From the NCBI GenBank assembly GCA_012845835.1, contig JABAKD010000029.1, positions 14,312,392 to 14,376,391 on the forward strand: a DNA stretch of 64,000 bases, written 5' to 3'. The notes below the pieces were generated by a model. It was not told the DNA's origin. It did no database searches and saw only the letters and a list, made by a program, of their open reading frames with translations. This document shows positions 1-11,013 of the stretch, one piece after another; the first letter of the stretch is position 1; each line of letters starts with the position of its first letter. Source of the stretch: Undaria pinnatifida. Lineage: Eukaryota; Sar; Phaeophyceae; Laminariales; Alariaceae. A program made the translations under genes and the position numbers.

Positions 1-189
1 TTCGAGCAAAGCAAGTTACTAATTTTCATAGCGCGGAATAATAGGCACTCGTTTCGATGTGGCTAAAGCCGGATTTCTGTGACCGGCGACCGTTGTCTAC
101 GAAAAGATACAACTGCGGACCGGCGGCTTTTTTGCTCGCCCGATCACGACCTAAGGGTTTCCTTTTTTGTTTGACTTCGTGCGGTATCG

Positions 190-625
190 CATGACATGAT
201 GTGCGGTGCGATGCTGCAGATGTTCGCCTTGCCTCTCATTAAGTAGCGAACACCAAATACATCAGCCACGGGTTCGTTCTGTTCAACCGCTTCCCGATTT
301 TCTTCCTTGAAATGGGGCTGTACCATGCCATGCGGTGCGATGCAGGCGACGCCTCGCTTGAAGCTGCCGCAGGTACCGCAGCGGGCGGCGGTGGCCCTCC
401 CCCGTACTATTTGTAGTATATTTTGCCGCAAGATAGCTGTCTTGTTATATTCTTTACTGAACAGTAAAAAAGTACCGCAGACAAACAATGTGACAAAAAA
501 TGAAATACACCAGCTATCGTGAGTTATTTATGTTCAATCGCGATTTTTATGTACGAAGTATATGTAATTATTTCTTCCTTGAAATGGTGCGATGCGGCGA
601 GTGATCGCCATATATCATAGAAATC
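190..625 (+). repeat. Acceptor-side echoes of gene A exon 1
   Basis: Three degraded copies of the border at 740-830 lie here, near 196-240, 305-400 and 570-620. Each has the GTGCGATGC(G/T)GC core, then a GCC-T-CC stretch, and in the 305-400 copy also the 'TTGAAG..GCC..CC...TACCGCAG' continuation. No long reading frame is kept. No other gene is visible in bases 1-640. Confidence 0.6.
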
Positions 626-761
626 CCCAATTTTGTTGGTATGGCGATGGCGTCAACCACTGTGGGCTCGTTTAGTTTAATATTTTCCTCCTTTTGTTTT
701 ATCGTGTCTTTTTTATTTCTTGGTGTCGCGCGGCGCGGTGCTGTTCTGTGCGATGCGGCAG

Positions 762-1902
762 GTTATCGCCTCCCCCCTTTTGAAGTCGCCCCTGCCAGAG
801 CTACCGCAGAAACAGCCGATGCGCCTCCACGAACGCCTTCTCGGCGCTCTGGAGATAGCCGAGTCCCCGTACCAACAAAAGATACACGAGAAGATGCAGC
901 AGCAGCAGCAGCAACAACAGGAGCAGGAGCAGGAGCAACCACAGCAAAAGCAGCAACCAAAGCACCGACGGCTGAGCCAGGGAATGTCTCCCATCGGGAA
1001 GAACTATACGCAGGCCGTGTCCACAGGCGAGTTGTGTGTATGTTGTGTATGTCTGCGTGCCATTATTCCCTGTCTCCGACACAAGGTTAAGGTTGCTGTA
1101 CCCGGCCCCCCAAAGAGGATTCAAACGACGACGCGTATTTTCATGGCATCGCAATCACCCGTTTATCGTATTTCACCTCAAAAACTGTAGACGACCAATT
1201 TGTAATACCTGGTACGATCTACAAACATATCCGGTGTTGCTGTTTTTATTTGTGTATTGTGTGTATAATATGTGCTTCTTCCATGTTTCCACCACCAAGC
1301 CCTCGACAACAGGCCCACCCGTTACCGATTATTCGCGTCTTTACTGCTGTAGTGTACGAGCAATTTATAACATCTCCTGTGCCTACATATTTTCATTTCT
1401 GCCTTGTGTCCGCCCGTGTGCTGTTTGTATATTATTATAAAAAATGAAAATACACTCCAGCTGTGAGATCGAAGATTTCGTCGAAACTCCTCTTTGCAAG
1501 CTGTGTGTGATACTCCGATCGCGCGCATTACGAGTTGTGTGTCTTCATTAAGGATATAGGTCGGCGACTCCCCTTACAACTACAGTGTAGCTATCAGGGT
1601 CATAGAACATCTATAATGTCTCATGTTTCTCTTTTCGTTTCTGCCTTGTGCATGTCTGTGTGTGTGCTTCTTCCATGCCCCCGACACAAGGTTGCTTCTC
1701 TTCCATCAAGTGCGGCGGGACCGACGCGGGGTTTGGGGTGATAGACACATCGCCCGATTCAAGCGACAAGAGCGATCCCAGCCCTAGCCACAGCCAGCTG
1801 ATGGATGAGGGAGTGAGGAACAGCGTCCGCAAAGCCCTCTTCGCGCAAAAAATAGTGGCGGCGAGACCAAGTGCGAGACCAACGCCCGCTGGACCTGAGT
1901 GA
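762..1902 (+). CDS. Gene A: Gln-rich protein of unknown function, two visible exons
   Basis: I do not recognise this gene. Exon 1 (762-1035) follows GCGGCAG and opens with VIASPLLKSP. It contains a helical stretch (RLHERLLGALEIAESPYQQK), then a CAG-coded Gln/Glu run of about 25 residues, then a basic segment (PKHRRLSQGMSPIGKNY). It ends at GTGTATG in phase 1. Exon 2 (1691-1902) follows CCGACACAAG and starts in the matching phase. It is Ser/Asp-rich (DTSPDSSDKSDPSPSHS) and stops with TGA at 1900-1902. The matching phases and the acceptor echoes upstream of both exons support a real gene. The 5' end is not identified; a first exon may lie left of the window. Low-complexity Gln tracts also occur in non-coding DNA, so confidence is moderate. 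Confidence 0.45.
1036..1290 (+). repeat. Acceptor-side echoes of gene A exon 2
   Basis: The intron holds two partial copies of the sequence just before exon 2 (1645-1695). Around 1045-1095 there is a TGTATGTCTGCGTGCC...CCGACACAAGGTT copy, and around 1240-1280 a shorter one with TGTGCTTCTTCCATG. Both lie upstream of the exon they copy. Confidence 0.55.
1432..1606 (-). mobile_element. Retroposon R1, 5'-truncated copy
   Basis: This is a minus-oriented copy of the dispersed family whose 3' end reads AGCTTGCAAAGATGAG, then CTCACAGCTGGAGTGTATTT and an A/T-rich tail ending TATAA. Other copies are at 7000-8360, 20745-21785, 32545-32795 and 57700-57822. All share the 3' end and differ in 5' length, as in copies made by target-primed reverse transcription. 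Confidence 0.65.
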
Positions 1903-2874
1903 ATGATGACCGTTGGATAGGGGGATGGCGGTTGGATCTAGCAGATGACGGTTGGATCTGAGAGATGGCGGGTAGCTTTAGTCGTCTTTGTTAAGAAACC
2001 GAGGTGCTAATGAGGCTTGTTAAGAAGAAGTTCCCGTTCTTAAAGCCGCTATTAATAATGTGGCGTTTTTAAGAAATCCCCTTTCTTAAGAAGGCCTCTT
2101 TTTTTGTCATGGTCGGACAGGGGGGGAAGGAGGAGGGGGGGGGGTACCCGGGGAGGTTTAGTCGTCGAGGCGATATAGTTTTGTACATGGTGGTATTTTG
2201 GGGTTTCCTCACGGGTGGGGGCGCGGTGGGACGGTTTGGGTGAAAGTACGCCCAGCGACCCGGTATACGCCGTACTGCTAAATATAGCAGTGTTATTTGT
2301 AAATTGAGCGGAGTTAGCCGCGCATTCCTCTATTATTTATGGTGAGGGGGTGGTTGTTTTGGCTTGTATTTTGAATTTACAACTGGGGGAAACTGGGGTC
2401 GGGAGGGGCCACGAGGGAGGGGACCGGGGGGGGCACCGGGTGCATGAGGTATATAAGTATTTACAGCTGGTGGTTGATCGTTGTATTGGGTTTGGTTTTT
2501 GCGTTTGTCCCTTGTATTCTGTCTTTCGCGTCGATTTTTTGGCTGACATGCTTTAGTTTGCTGTGTGCGTGGAGTGTGCTTGGGGTGGGTTGAGCGAGCT
2601 TAGCGAGTGTGGAGTTTGTACCTGGTACATTATGTTTTTTTTATTGGTGTGGTGGTGGTGTTGGTGTTGATTGGCCATGTGGGTTTGTGTGAGTTGCGAA
2701 GACCGTGCTGCCTCGAGCCACTTGTCTTTTTTTTCCTGGTCTTCGTTTCGGGGGATGTGCTGTAGGCCTGACCGTGTGTGTAGCAGTTTGCTCCTTCTAA
2801 CTGCTGTGTGTACAGCGGTTTACTTATTGTTAACTGCTGTATGTGTGGAGCAGTTTGTTTTTACTTTACCAAAG
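1903..2874. other. Non-coding stretch, G/T-rich, no gene seen
   Basis: Between 1985 and 2105 there are several TTAAGAA/TTCTTAA motifs in both orientations. 2110-2450 is rich in long G runs, and 2575-2870 is T/G-rich with TGCTGTGTGT repeats. I see no supported gene. Confidence 0.6.
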
Positions 2875-3275
2875 GCTTGATCTGATCGTGGCGGCGGTAG
2901 GTAGTGGCAAAGAAGCGGTCAAAGAAGTGGATGCGTACAGCAGTAGTAAGCAGATGATACGAGGCGCCATTTAATGAATGCGACGGACGGCCGTCTAGGT
3001 CGCCAAGACGCACTATTATAGTTTTAGCGTGGGAGGTCCTACAGGAGAGACTGGCTGACGCCGTCTCCTTTTTACGTCTTTGCTACGAGCTGTCTAGGTT
3101 CTTGGTTGGAGGAGAACAACTACGGCAGAGGCACGATGATTTTGTACATCGCATGTCGAAAGGACACCACACCACTATATCCGTTTTTTTTAGAGTAGCC
3201 ATACCAGCGCTTCAGTTCAATCCCGTTATGACGACGAAACGCTTGGAATTAGACCAGGAAACTTCCAAGAGTTGA
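2875..3275 (+). CDS. Candidate gene B exons, helical protein, unidentified
   Basis: Two exon-like segments join in phase. Segment 1 (2875-2945) follows TTACCAAAG and reads LDLIVAAVGSGKEAVKEVDA before an AGTA|GTAAGC donor. Segment 2 (3028-3275) follows AGTTTTAG, opens with WEVLQERLADAVSFLRLCYE, continues through RFLVGGEQLRQRHDDFVHRM and reaches TGA at 3273-3275. Both are amphipathic-helical in pattern. The resemblance to helical bundles such as CYRI/FAM49 is too weak to name it. The intron between them would be only 82 bp, short for this window. A competing frame over 3194-3310 (listed separately) has better splice signals, so the true structure is unsettled. Confidence 0.3.
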
Positions 3276-3310
3276 AAAATTGGTCGCGCAAGGAGCGTTT
3301 GGGTACCAAT
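3194..3310 (+). CDS. Alternative exon over the gene B region, 39 codons
   Basis: A T-run plus TAG acceptor ends at 3193 and an excellent donor AAT|GTAAGT follows 3310. In between is an open 117-bp phase-0 frame containing YDDETLGIRPGNFQELKNW. It overlaps segment 2 of candidate gene B in a different frame, so only one of the two can be the main coding frame unless splicing is alternative. Its phase-0 end fits the phase-0 start of the exon-like segment at 9228. No family recognised. Confidence 0.3.
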
Positions 3311-5157
3311 GTAAGTACTGTTTGGAGAGTTCATGTTAGTGTTTTAGTACCCATAACGTACTACAACATTTTGGGGCAGCGGGGAACCATCATAGCGGCA
3401 GAGTAGAGCTATTCTAGCATCCAGCTTCCGAGAAGATTTCGTCCGTGCGTACGATATGCATGTGTGTATTCTCTTTGGTGTTGCGGGTGGCATATTGTAT
3501 GCGCGCAAACCGCGAGTTGACTACAGCAGTGGTACGATGTATTGGCTGCGCACGACTGCGCGGGCGCTAGGGGTGGCGTGTTTGTCTCACGCCGTTATTC
3601 TTTTTCGACCACGACTTGTTTTGGCACTACTCTGTAGTACGATATATAGGCTGGACGGTGGTAGCAGTAGTGATGGTGTCAGCTGGGTATTGATAGATTT
3701 CTGCGTGCGGGATTTAAGTGACGGCCGCAGTGGGCGCCGTTGTTGTATACACAGTAAGTATCACAGCAGCGCGCGCTTCAGTTTTTGTTTTGTTTCGTTT
3801 CGTTGTGCGGTTGTTTTTTTCAGTGCCTTGCTTCATTTGTTCCGCTTCTCGCTTGGTTTGGCTTGGTTTGGTTTGGTTCGGTTCGATTGGGTTGATGTGG
3901 CTGGGCTTGGGTTGGGCTTGGTTTTGGGGTAGGTTAGTTTAGTTTAATTTTTGGGGCACTTGTTTTTCCCCTTTTTTGCAGAAGGGGGTGGGTGACTCGG
4001 AGACGGGCGGTAAGGTAAATCCCCAGGGGCCTATTAATACTAGGAATGGAGTAGAGAGAAGGGTCTTGTGGCCGCAGTATAGCATGCAGAGCTGAGTAGA
4101 GATTCAGGTAGAGTACCTTACAGTACAGCTGAGTAGAAGTAGCCTACAATGGATGAGTAAGACTAGGAGCAAAGTGTTCGGGTGACATGGACTCCAGACT
4201 AAACAGGAATAATGCCTGAGGTAATGTGGGGCCTCAGGGTTATGATGGCGGTGCGCACTGGGCGGGGTTGCTAGTAGTTTATTTCTAAGAGTATTAACCT
4301 CTGCATCATGAGGACTAGTTGATGAAGAAGTGCTATTAATAGGATTAGGAATGAATTACTCAGCGTTTGTTTGCTGGAGAAGTACGCGTAGCTCTAGGAT
4401 TGACATACAGTAGGTACTATCATATATGATAGAAGAAAACCACACGCCACATTATGCCTGGCGCATACTGAGATACTCGTGTACCTGGCATGCGCTCTGC
4501 CACCCCTCTCCAGCCATAGAGAGTGGGAGAGAGTGACCGGGAATTTTCCGCGGGGGGCGGTGAAGGCTGGGGGTAGCGAGGGCGTGCCTGCCTGCATGAC
4601 TGCATGTCTGCCCGGCGCAATTTGCGTGACAACACATTACCCTCTCATTTTTTGGGGCCACATAATAAATACCTCTCCCTCGTGCATGACGCCTGCGGTG
4701 GTGATTTGCAGTCACACAAGTACCTACCCGGTACGTACCTACATGCCTGGTGCGGCGCGAGTGGTGGTAGCGCTGAGATTATTTTGACGATGCCCAGTCG
4801 TGGCTTGGTTCCGGTAGCGTGTTAATTTGTACCAATTGTCCCTTTTTTCTTTGTGGTGTACCTGGTACTTTTGTTGGGTTTTTTTTCGGGGGGGGGTTCT
4901 GTGGGCGTATTGTGTCTCGTCTGGTTTCTTTCGCACACCGCGTGTTTCGCGGTAGGCAGACATGATTACGAGTTATGCCAATCCACGTCTCTCATCCCGC
5001 AGCTTCTTGCCTGGCTGGGGAAATTTCAATATGAATATATAATAACAGTGGTAATATATAAAATATAATACAACATAAATTGTTACTATATGAATGAGGG
5101 TTACCGTGATCATCAGCCCTCGGCGTACAGTAGTAGCAGTAGTCAACTAGGTGAAGG
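3311..5157. other. Non-coding stretch, no gene seen
   Basis: 3840-3950 is a GGTTTGGCTT-type G/T repeat. 4015-4330 has GAGTAGA/TAGTA short repeats. 4850-4900 has a G run. Open frames here are short and lack splice context or recognisable protein. Confidence 0.6.
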
Positions 5158-5310
5158 TTGTTCAGCCGGTCCGATCGTGGAAAAACGACTATCGCAGCAG
5201 GGGAAACGGTGAATCTCTGCTCGATAAGAATAATGAAGGCGTTTATGTGGCACAACAGGGGGGGGGGGGGGGGGGGAGACACCTGTGACCCCGGTTTGTC
5301 CAGAAGATCA
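5158..5310 (+). mobile_element. SINE tail fragment
   Basis: It shares the order 'CCGGTCCGAT / GGGGAAACGG / AATGAAGGCGTTTATG / G-run / GTGACCCCGGTTTGTCC' with the SINE bodies at 37608-37958 and 33225-33540. It is divergent and lacks the tRNA-like head. No gene is visible in the following 5311-6127. Confidence 0.5.
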
Positions 5311-6127
5311 TTTGACGTATGCTGCAATCCCCCTGAGAGTTGGGCCTGCAAAAAAAATGGTGAATATACGGTAAAAAAGCAAAATGAATTATCGCCCTGT
5401 TTTCTCCCCACTGTCGTCGAAGATGTTGTGGTCCTGTAGATGTCGCGTCCATGTCTGGTGCTCTTGTTAGTGGTGCTCATGAAAACATGCCCTAGCGTGT
5501 AGTTGATGATCGCTGAGTGGTGTTCCTTTCCTTTACATCAAGCCAGGTAGTATATGTCAACGCAACCGCTTGCTTGAAAACGACAAACAAAATTCCTCAC
5601 ACACCTGACACAGAGAAGACGGGGCCCGAAGATTGTTCAGTATACCGACGGTCAGGAACAGGTTATCGAGCAGCGCACTTCATCTCACTACCGCTCCTCA
5701 CTCCACCTAAAACACTACGGACATGCGTTGGACCCAGTTCGCTGATGCCCAAAACCAATATATATATATATTTATGTTGATTCCTCCCCAAACTTCGCCA
5801 AAATTACAGTTTCAGACCGATACCCTGCCCCTGTTAATTATTCATGTGTACCAATAAATAATTGCGAGGATACTATCGTGCATTTTTTTCCAGCTATTAT
5901 GATAGGTTTAACAGTGCTACCTTACAATTGAATGTGTAATCTTCGTTGTTATATTTTTTCGTCTTTCATTACTAGACACAGGCGATTGATGTGTATTTCC
6001 AATCGCTAAGACTTGGTCATGCATGATAAGTAACGTAACGTAAAGCATTCCAATAAATTGTAATCTCTTATTTAGGTTTTGATTTATGAAACTTACTATA
6101 AAAACGGGCGATCGATTTATTAATAGT

Positions 6128-6190
6128 ACGCAGCTTGCAAATATAAGTATCGACCCGAAATTCGTCGAACTCACAGCTGACGTCGTCATA
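6128..6190 (+). repeat. R1-related 3'-end copy, subfamily with ACCCGAAATTCGTC
   Basis: It has CGCAGCTTGCAAATATAAG followed by TCGACCCGAAATTCGTCGA and CTCACAGCTGACG. Sister copies are at 44148-44200 and 44350-44420, with a weaker one at 11378-11440. Confidence 0.55.
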
Positions 6191-6250
6191 ATAATTTTAT
6201 GAAACAGAATATATATATATGAAGAAAAAACAAGCTAAAATCGTACACTC

Positions 6251-6890
6251 TAGATAATAACAATGTGAAAAAGAAGTACAGACAGTTATGTTAACACTGC
6301 GGTAGACCACACTACCCAGCTATTACGCAGGGTATTTCGTGCCTCCGGCCGTTTGCATGATCGCCTGACAACCTCTACCAAACGAAGTAGCATATGCCTA
6401 ACAAAGTAAAGTCACCCTCGCGTTCAATAGTGGTGACATCGCATGCCCGCGTCATCTCGCTTGGTGTATTTGTAAGATGTATCTCTGTCTTGGATTTGGC
6501 GACCTCAGAGCCCCACATCGGCACGGCAAAGATCATAGGCGTAAAATCGCATATATATGTGAGGCAATAATAATGTGAAAAAAAGGAGATACAGACAAAT
6601 ATGCTAAAATTGCGGTAAACCGCACTACAAACTTATTACGCAAGGTATTCCGTACATACATACCGTCTGCATGATCGCCTCCTAACCTATCTATGCCAAG
6701 CGAAGTACGACTAATGAAGTAACGTAATTGAGCGCGTGTACACTAAGCGTTCCTTTCAAAACAATAACGATTCGCATCTCTCCCTGTCGTCGCCAATGGC
6801 GGTGACATTGCATGACCAAATCACCTCGCCTGTTGTATTTGGCAATGTGCATCTCTTTCTTATAATAAGCGATGTAAGAAAATAATGGTA
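6251..6890. repeat. Direct duplication of about 310 bp
   Basis: The segment from about 6251 to 6510 (AATGTGAAAAAGAAG, ATTACGCAGGGTATT, GCATGATCGCCT, then a GGTGACAT..GCATG stretch) returns from about 6568 to 6890 in the same order with many substitutions. It is A/T-rich and non-coding. The age is old, judging by the divergence. Confidence 0.55.
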
Positions 6891-6999
6891 TCTACATGAT
6901 TGTACCTATCGATTGAAATATTCTATCTTTCGATCCATGTACAATAACAAATGATGAAGCTTTTAACAACATAGTTTACTACACCTAAGAACTGGGTTG

Positions 7000-8360
7000 C
7001 ACACTACATGTAACATCAAGCCTTCTAGAAAAATAAGCATTTTACCAGGCGGGCGATATAAAGGGGTGTCTTCTTCCTGCAACCGTCAGATTCGTCCCCT
7101 TCAAGGGTTTATAGTTTCCGCGCACATATTGAAATGCTCGCCCCCCCGCCCCCACCCCCCCCCCGATCCCTCTTGCTAAAACGCACCACCTGAAATCAAA
7201 AACACTACCAGCCAGCTGATATCATCTCATTATCCATCTAGCCATCCATGCCGTAGCTCCAACTCATCTCCCCCCGCCCCCCCTTTGTTCCCCGCCAAGT
7301 TCGTTTAAACGCCCCACTTACAATCGAAATCGGCCAGAGTAATAAACACCAATAAGCCATTGATATCACGTCATTATCTTTCTAGCCATCCATGACGTAG
7401 CTGTCATTAATCCCCCCTCCCCCCCTCCAACGCCCCCTCCTTCCCCACACCCCGCACGATCGCCTAGACCCAGCACCGCGCGTATAGCAAGCCGCTACAT
7501 ATATGATTAATACGCGGGATCGGAGGATCACAAACAATGTTGCGAACATCAGTGTCGACCAAATCCGTGATTTTAATATTATATGTGACCTAAACCTCTT
7601 GAAAACCCTTTCCCCCCACCCCCCCCCGGCCTTTTTTTTTTTTTTTTTTTCCCTCGCTCTCTCTTGCTTAAAAGCCCCACCTAATATCGAAATCCGCTGG
7701 AGTAATAAACACTTCCACGCCCTGGATATCGCCTCGTTATCGTTTCAGAGCCGTCCATGCCGCTGCTGCAATTCCCACCCACCCCCGCCCCCAACACCCC
7801 CTCCTTCCCCATCACCCGCACCATCGCCTAGACCTAGCACCACGCGTATAGCAAACCCCTGTATCTATGCGACCTAAAAGCCCTCCCCCCCGCCCCCGCC
7901 CCCCCCCCGCCACATTCCTCCCCCCCCTCCCCAAAAAATATTTATAGTTTCCACGAACAAATTGACCTGCCCCACCCGTCCCCTCCCCCCGCTCCCCCCC
8001 CCCCGCCCCCCTTTTGATCAAAATCAGGCCCCCACGTCCTTAAAAACTCCGCCCTCCCCTCACCGGATATTCGACTTACAGGATTCACTTGATAAACTGA
8101 TGCATTTCCTTCCACAGCTGTCAGATTTTGTCCCCCTCAGAAACAGGTTTCATAGTTTCCGCGCACAGACTGCCTAACATCACCCTGTTGACCCTGATAG
8201 CTACACTGTAGTTGCAAGGGGAGTCGCCGACCTATATCCTTAATGAGGACACACAACCCGTAATACGCGCGATCGGAGTATCACACACAGCTTGCAAATG
8301 TGAGTTTCGACAAAATCTTCGATCTCACAGCTGGAGTGTATTTTAATTTTTATAATATAT
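7000..8360 (+). mobile_element. Retroposon R1, longest copy, with C-rich internal repeats
   Basis: It ends at the family 3' end (8288-8360: CAGCTTGCAAATGTGAG, GATCTCACAGCTGGAGTG, A/T tail). Upstream are repeated blocks of about 230-400 bp, each holding 'GCCCCACCTAAT', 'AATAAACACTTCCACGC', 'ATCTTTCTAGCCATCCATG' and a C-run. The same blocks occur at 20745-21785. No reverse-transcriptase-like frame is visible, so it is non-autonomous or its coding part is missing. Confidence 0.55.
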
Positions 8361-8439
8361 CTAGACTAGATTTCTTATCAGTTTTTTTTTTCTGCTTCTA
8401 CCGCTACTATACTCATATCTACATACATATCATCTACTT

Positions 8440-8555
8440 ATTACCATCCAGCCCGCTACTCTCGCCCTCCCTCCCAGCAGTAATTCAGATCCGGGGTCAC
8501 ATAGCGGGCCCTCTCCCCCCCCCCTCCCCACTACGGTGCGTGTCTGCATTTTTTT
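8440..8555 (-). mobile_element. SINE-A tail fragment
   Basis: CTCTCGCCCTCCCTCCCAGC, then GTAATTCAGATCCGGGGTCA and CCCCACTACGGTG are the reverse complement of the SINE-A tail at 37850-37940. The tRNA-like head is absent. Confidence 0.6.
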
Positions 8556-8614
8556 GTTTTTATCGGTATATGTGTAGTAGCAATACCCACTGAGCTACTG
8601 AGTCAAGTGATTGA

Positions 8615-8845
8615 TGGTATAAGGCTTAGGTTGGGTAAGCTATTATTGGTTAACCTTTTGCAAGTGGTCAAACGGACTAATACCCCACTGATTCCTTAAC
8701 AAATGGCGTCGTCGACAGACCATGGGTTTGCTGAGTCGTGGGTTCGAATCCCACCATCCACAACACAATAAACTTTTCAGACTTTCCATGTCGAACTTGA
8801 AGAATACTCTCCCCGGTATCCCCAGGAAATGAAACCGCTTGGGTA
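8615..8845 (+). mobile_element. TRIM-like LTR element, incomplete copy 1
   Basis: A terminal repeat (8615-8701, 87 bp, ending CCTTAACA) is followed two bases later by a TGGCGTCGTCGACAG primer-binding-like site and then an internal block that is also found in the copies at 9527-9919 and 10639-11013. The expected 3' part is not next to it, so it looks broken. It is non-coding. It is an LTR-kin fossil, probably older than the copy at 10639. Confidence 0.6.
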
Positions 8846-9227
8846 TCGGTTTGCTTCCCCGGTTGATGAAAGTTAAAATTTAGAGATGTGGAACGACCTC
8901 TGGACCGGGGATGGGACCCTATATCCTCCCGAGGTGGAGCTGGCTCAACATACGAACCATATGATGACTACTCAGAAAATCTCCCGGTGGGGTTGGGATT
9001 TCCACACCGTGCGGAGAGGTATTAACCCGGATGATATCCGGGTTCGTCCCCGGGTTGTCGGAGTTTTTTGTAGATGTGTGTATGAATTCCAACCCCGGGA
9101 TGTGACCTTATCGTGCCCGGGTGACGCCTACTTTGTGTATGAATCCTGGCCGATGAGCGAGTATCAGACGATTTTTAAAAAAATAATTAGTCTACATGTT
9201 TTTTGTTTTCGTCTAAAAAAACTCGAG

Positions 9228-9509
9228 TCTGAAATTCTTCGCTGTCAAAATTGTAAGCGCTGTAGTCGCGTACTGTATGCACAACAAGTGAGCGATCTAC
9301 ACAACAAACAGCTAGCAACAAGCAGCAGCATTGCAACAGCATTCGAGGAGTTGAATGACGAAGGCAGCCATACCACCGTATTTCGCGCCTGGAACAACGT
9401 CAGCACGTCTCTCCACGATCAGACGACACACAGACAGTCGATCTGGGAGGCTCGGATCAAGATGATACTATTACATCATGCATTGTATATTTCAGAAGCT
9501 GGCTCAGTG
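9228..9509 (+). CDS. Exon-like segment, 94 codons, unidentified helical protein
   Basis: An open frame runs between a pyrimidine-rich TTTTTTGTTTTCGTC..GAG acceptor and a strong donor GTG|GTGAGT, phase 0 at both ends. It contains QLATSSSIATAFEELNDEGS and FRAWNNVSTSLHDQTTHRQS, a pattern like the helical arms of BAR-type proteins. I cannot assign a family. It lies between two TRIM-like copies, so it could be a host exon left in an intron-rich gene (possibly with the 3194-3310 exon) or a host fragment carried with an element. Confidence 0.3.
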
Positions 9510-9526
9510 GTGAGTGGCTACAGTAC

Positions 9527-9919
9527 TGTTATAAGGCTTAGTTTGGGTAAGCTACGAGTATTGGTTAACCTGTTGCAAGTGGTCAAACGGACTAATACCC
9601 CACTAATAACCTTAATAAATGGCGTCGTCGACAGACCATGGGTTTTTGGGTCGTGGGTTCGATCCCCACATCCACCATACATAATAATAAACATTTTCTA
9701 TTTTCCCCCATGGCGAACTTGAAAAATAATCTCCCCGGTATACCCAGGAAATGAAACGGCTTGGTTGGATATATTGACAGGTCCGCCCGTATATCCGGCC
9801 GACCTGCTACCCCGCCGTTTTAGGGGGGGAGAGTATTATAAGGCTTAGTTTGGGTAAGCTATTGGTTAACCTTTTTGCAAGTGGTCAAACGGACTAATAC
9901 CCCACTAATAACCTTAATA
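9527..9919 (+). mobile_element. TRIM-like LTR element, copy 2
   Basis: LTRs are at 9527-9617 (91 bp) and 9834-9919 (86 bp). After the 5' LTR comes TGGCGTCGTCGACAGACC (primer-binding-like). Just before the 3' LTR is a G-rich polypurine run (about 9822-9833). The interior holds a GGGTTCGAT/CCC tRNA-like arm and no coding frame. Flanking four-base sequences (GTAC / CTAC) only nearly match. It looks whole in layout. LTR-kin fossil. Confidence 0.7.
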
Positions 9920-10638
9920 CTACGAAGAGAACACGCAGCGCGGACATGGTCAGTCACCTTTCTTACTGGCCACGGATGCTTGATTGAGTAAAAGTATCAT
10001 AAGAAACGCACTCGACACGTTTCGTCGCCAGACTAAAGGGTCAGTCGGCGTGTGCTCGGATTTATCCGATCGAACTGCAAATTTTAATTATGAATGAAGC
10101 TCGGAATCGGATTTATTTTGAAAACGGTAGCTATTAGTCTAATCTAATGGTAGTACATTGTTATTATGATTGTGAGTCTATATCGAACTCTTGGCATTAC
10201 CTTACATACTGTACGCGCAGGCTATCTATGATTGATTGTGTGTGGTGACTTTTTTTACTCTACCACGTAGTAGTATTGAATCGAACAATTCGAAGTAAGT
10301 AAGTGCTGCCCTGCCCTACCCGAAGCATGGGTGCCGGCGAATGCCGGCACCTATGGCATGCGGAGCGCACCCATTCATGCGGAGTCCTTGTACTATATTA
10401 TACTCGTACTTTTTTACTGCTCTTTCTTGTTTCTGAAAATTCCTCGAAAAAAATCATTAAGCGGTAAACTAGGGAACCGCACGGCGACGCATATCGCTGG
10501 CGCTGAATTTACTATCACAGCAGTAGTCGTATTATAAACTTCGTATAATTATTTTTTAAAAAAAATGCGATACACCCTCGTTTTCCCCTGCTGCTATACT
10601 ATTATTATTATTATTGTTGTATTCTGTTTTGTGGAGAC
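9920..10638. other. Non-coding stretch with a short hairpin
   Basis: No gene is supported. At 10331-10350 there is a perfect palindrome with arms GTGCCGGC / GCCGGCAC and a GAAT loop. 10595-10615 is an ATT microsatellite. Confidence 0.5.
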
Positions 10639-11013
10639 TGTTAAGGTATTATTAGTGGGGTATTAGTCCGTTTGACCACTTGCAACTGGTTAACCAATAG
10701 CTTACCCAAACTAAGCCTTATAACACTCTCCCCCCCTTAAACGGCGGGATAGCAGGTCGGCCGGAGACACGGGCGGACCTGTCATTTACCCAAGCCGTTT
10801 CATTTCCTGGGGATACCAGGGAGAGTGTTTTTCAAGTTCGACATGGGGAAAGTCTGAAAAGTTTATTATTGTGGATGGTGGGGATCGAACCCACGACCCA
10901 AAAACCCATGGTCTGTCGACGACGCCATTTGTCAAAGTATTAGTGGGGTATTAGTCCGTTTGACCACTTGCAACTGGTTAACCAATAGCTTACCCAAATT
11001 AAGCCTTATAACA
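10639..11013 (-). mobile_element. TRIM-like LTR element, copy 3, whole layout with target duplication
   Basis: On the minus strand the order is LTR (11013-10930), two bases, TGGCGTCGTCGACAG (primer-binding-like), a 190-bp interior with a GTGGG/CCCAC tRNA-like arm, a purine run AAGGGGGGGAGAGTG, then the LTR (10725-10639). LTRs start TGTTATAAGG and end in CA. The four-base AGAC on both sides (10635-10638 and 11014-11017) is a target-site duplication. It is 375 bp and non-coding, hence a terminal-repeat retrotransposon in miniature. The two LTRs are close in sequence, so this copy is the youngest of the three. Confidence 0.75.

Noticed and set aside
8886-9722. One 278-residue protein
   Set aside because: The frame starts in element-like sequence and runs through a GTGAGT donor into the next TRIM-like copy. 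Only 9228-9509 looks exon-like.
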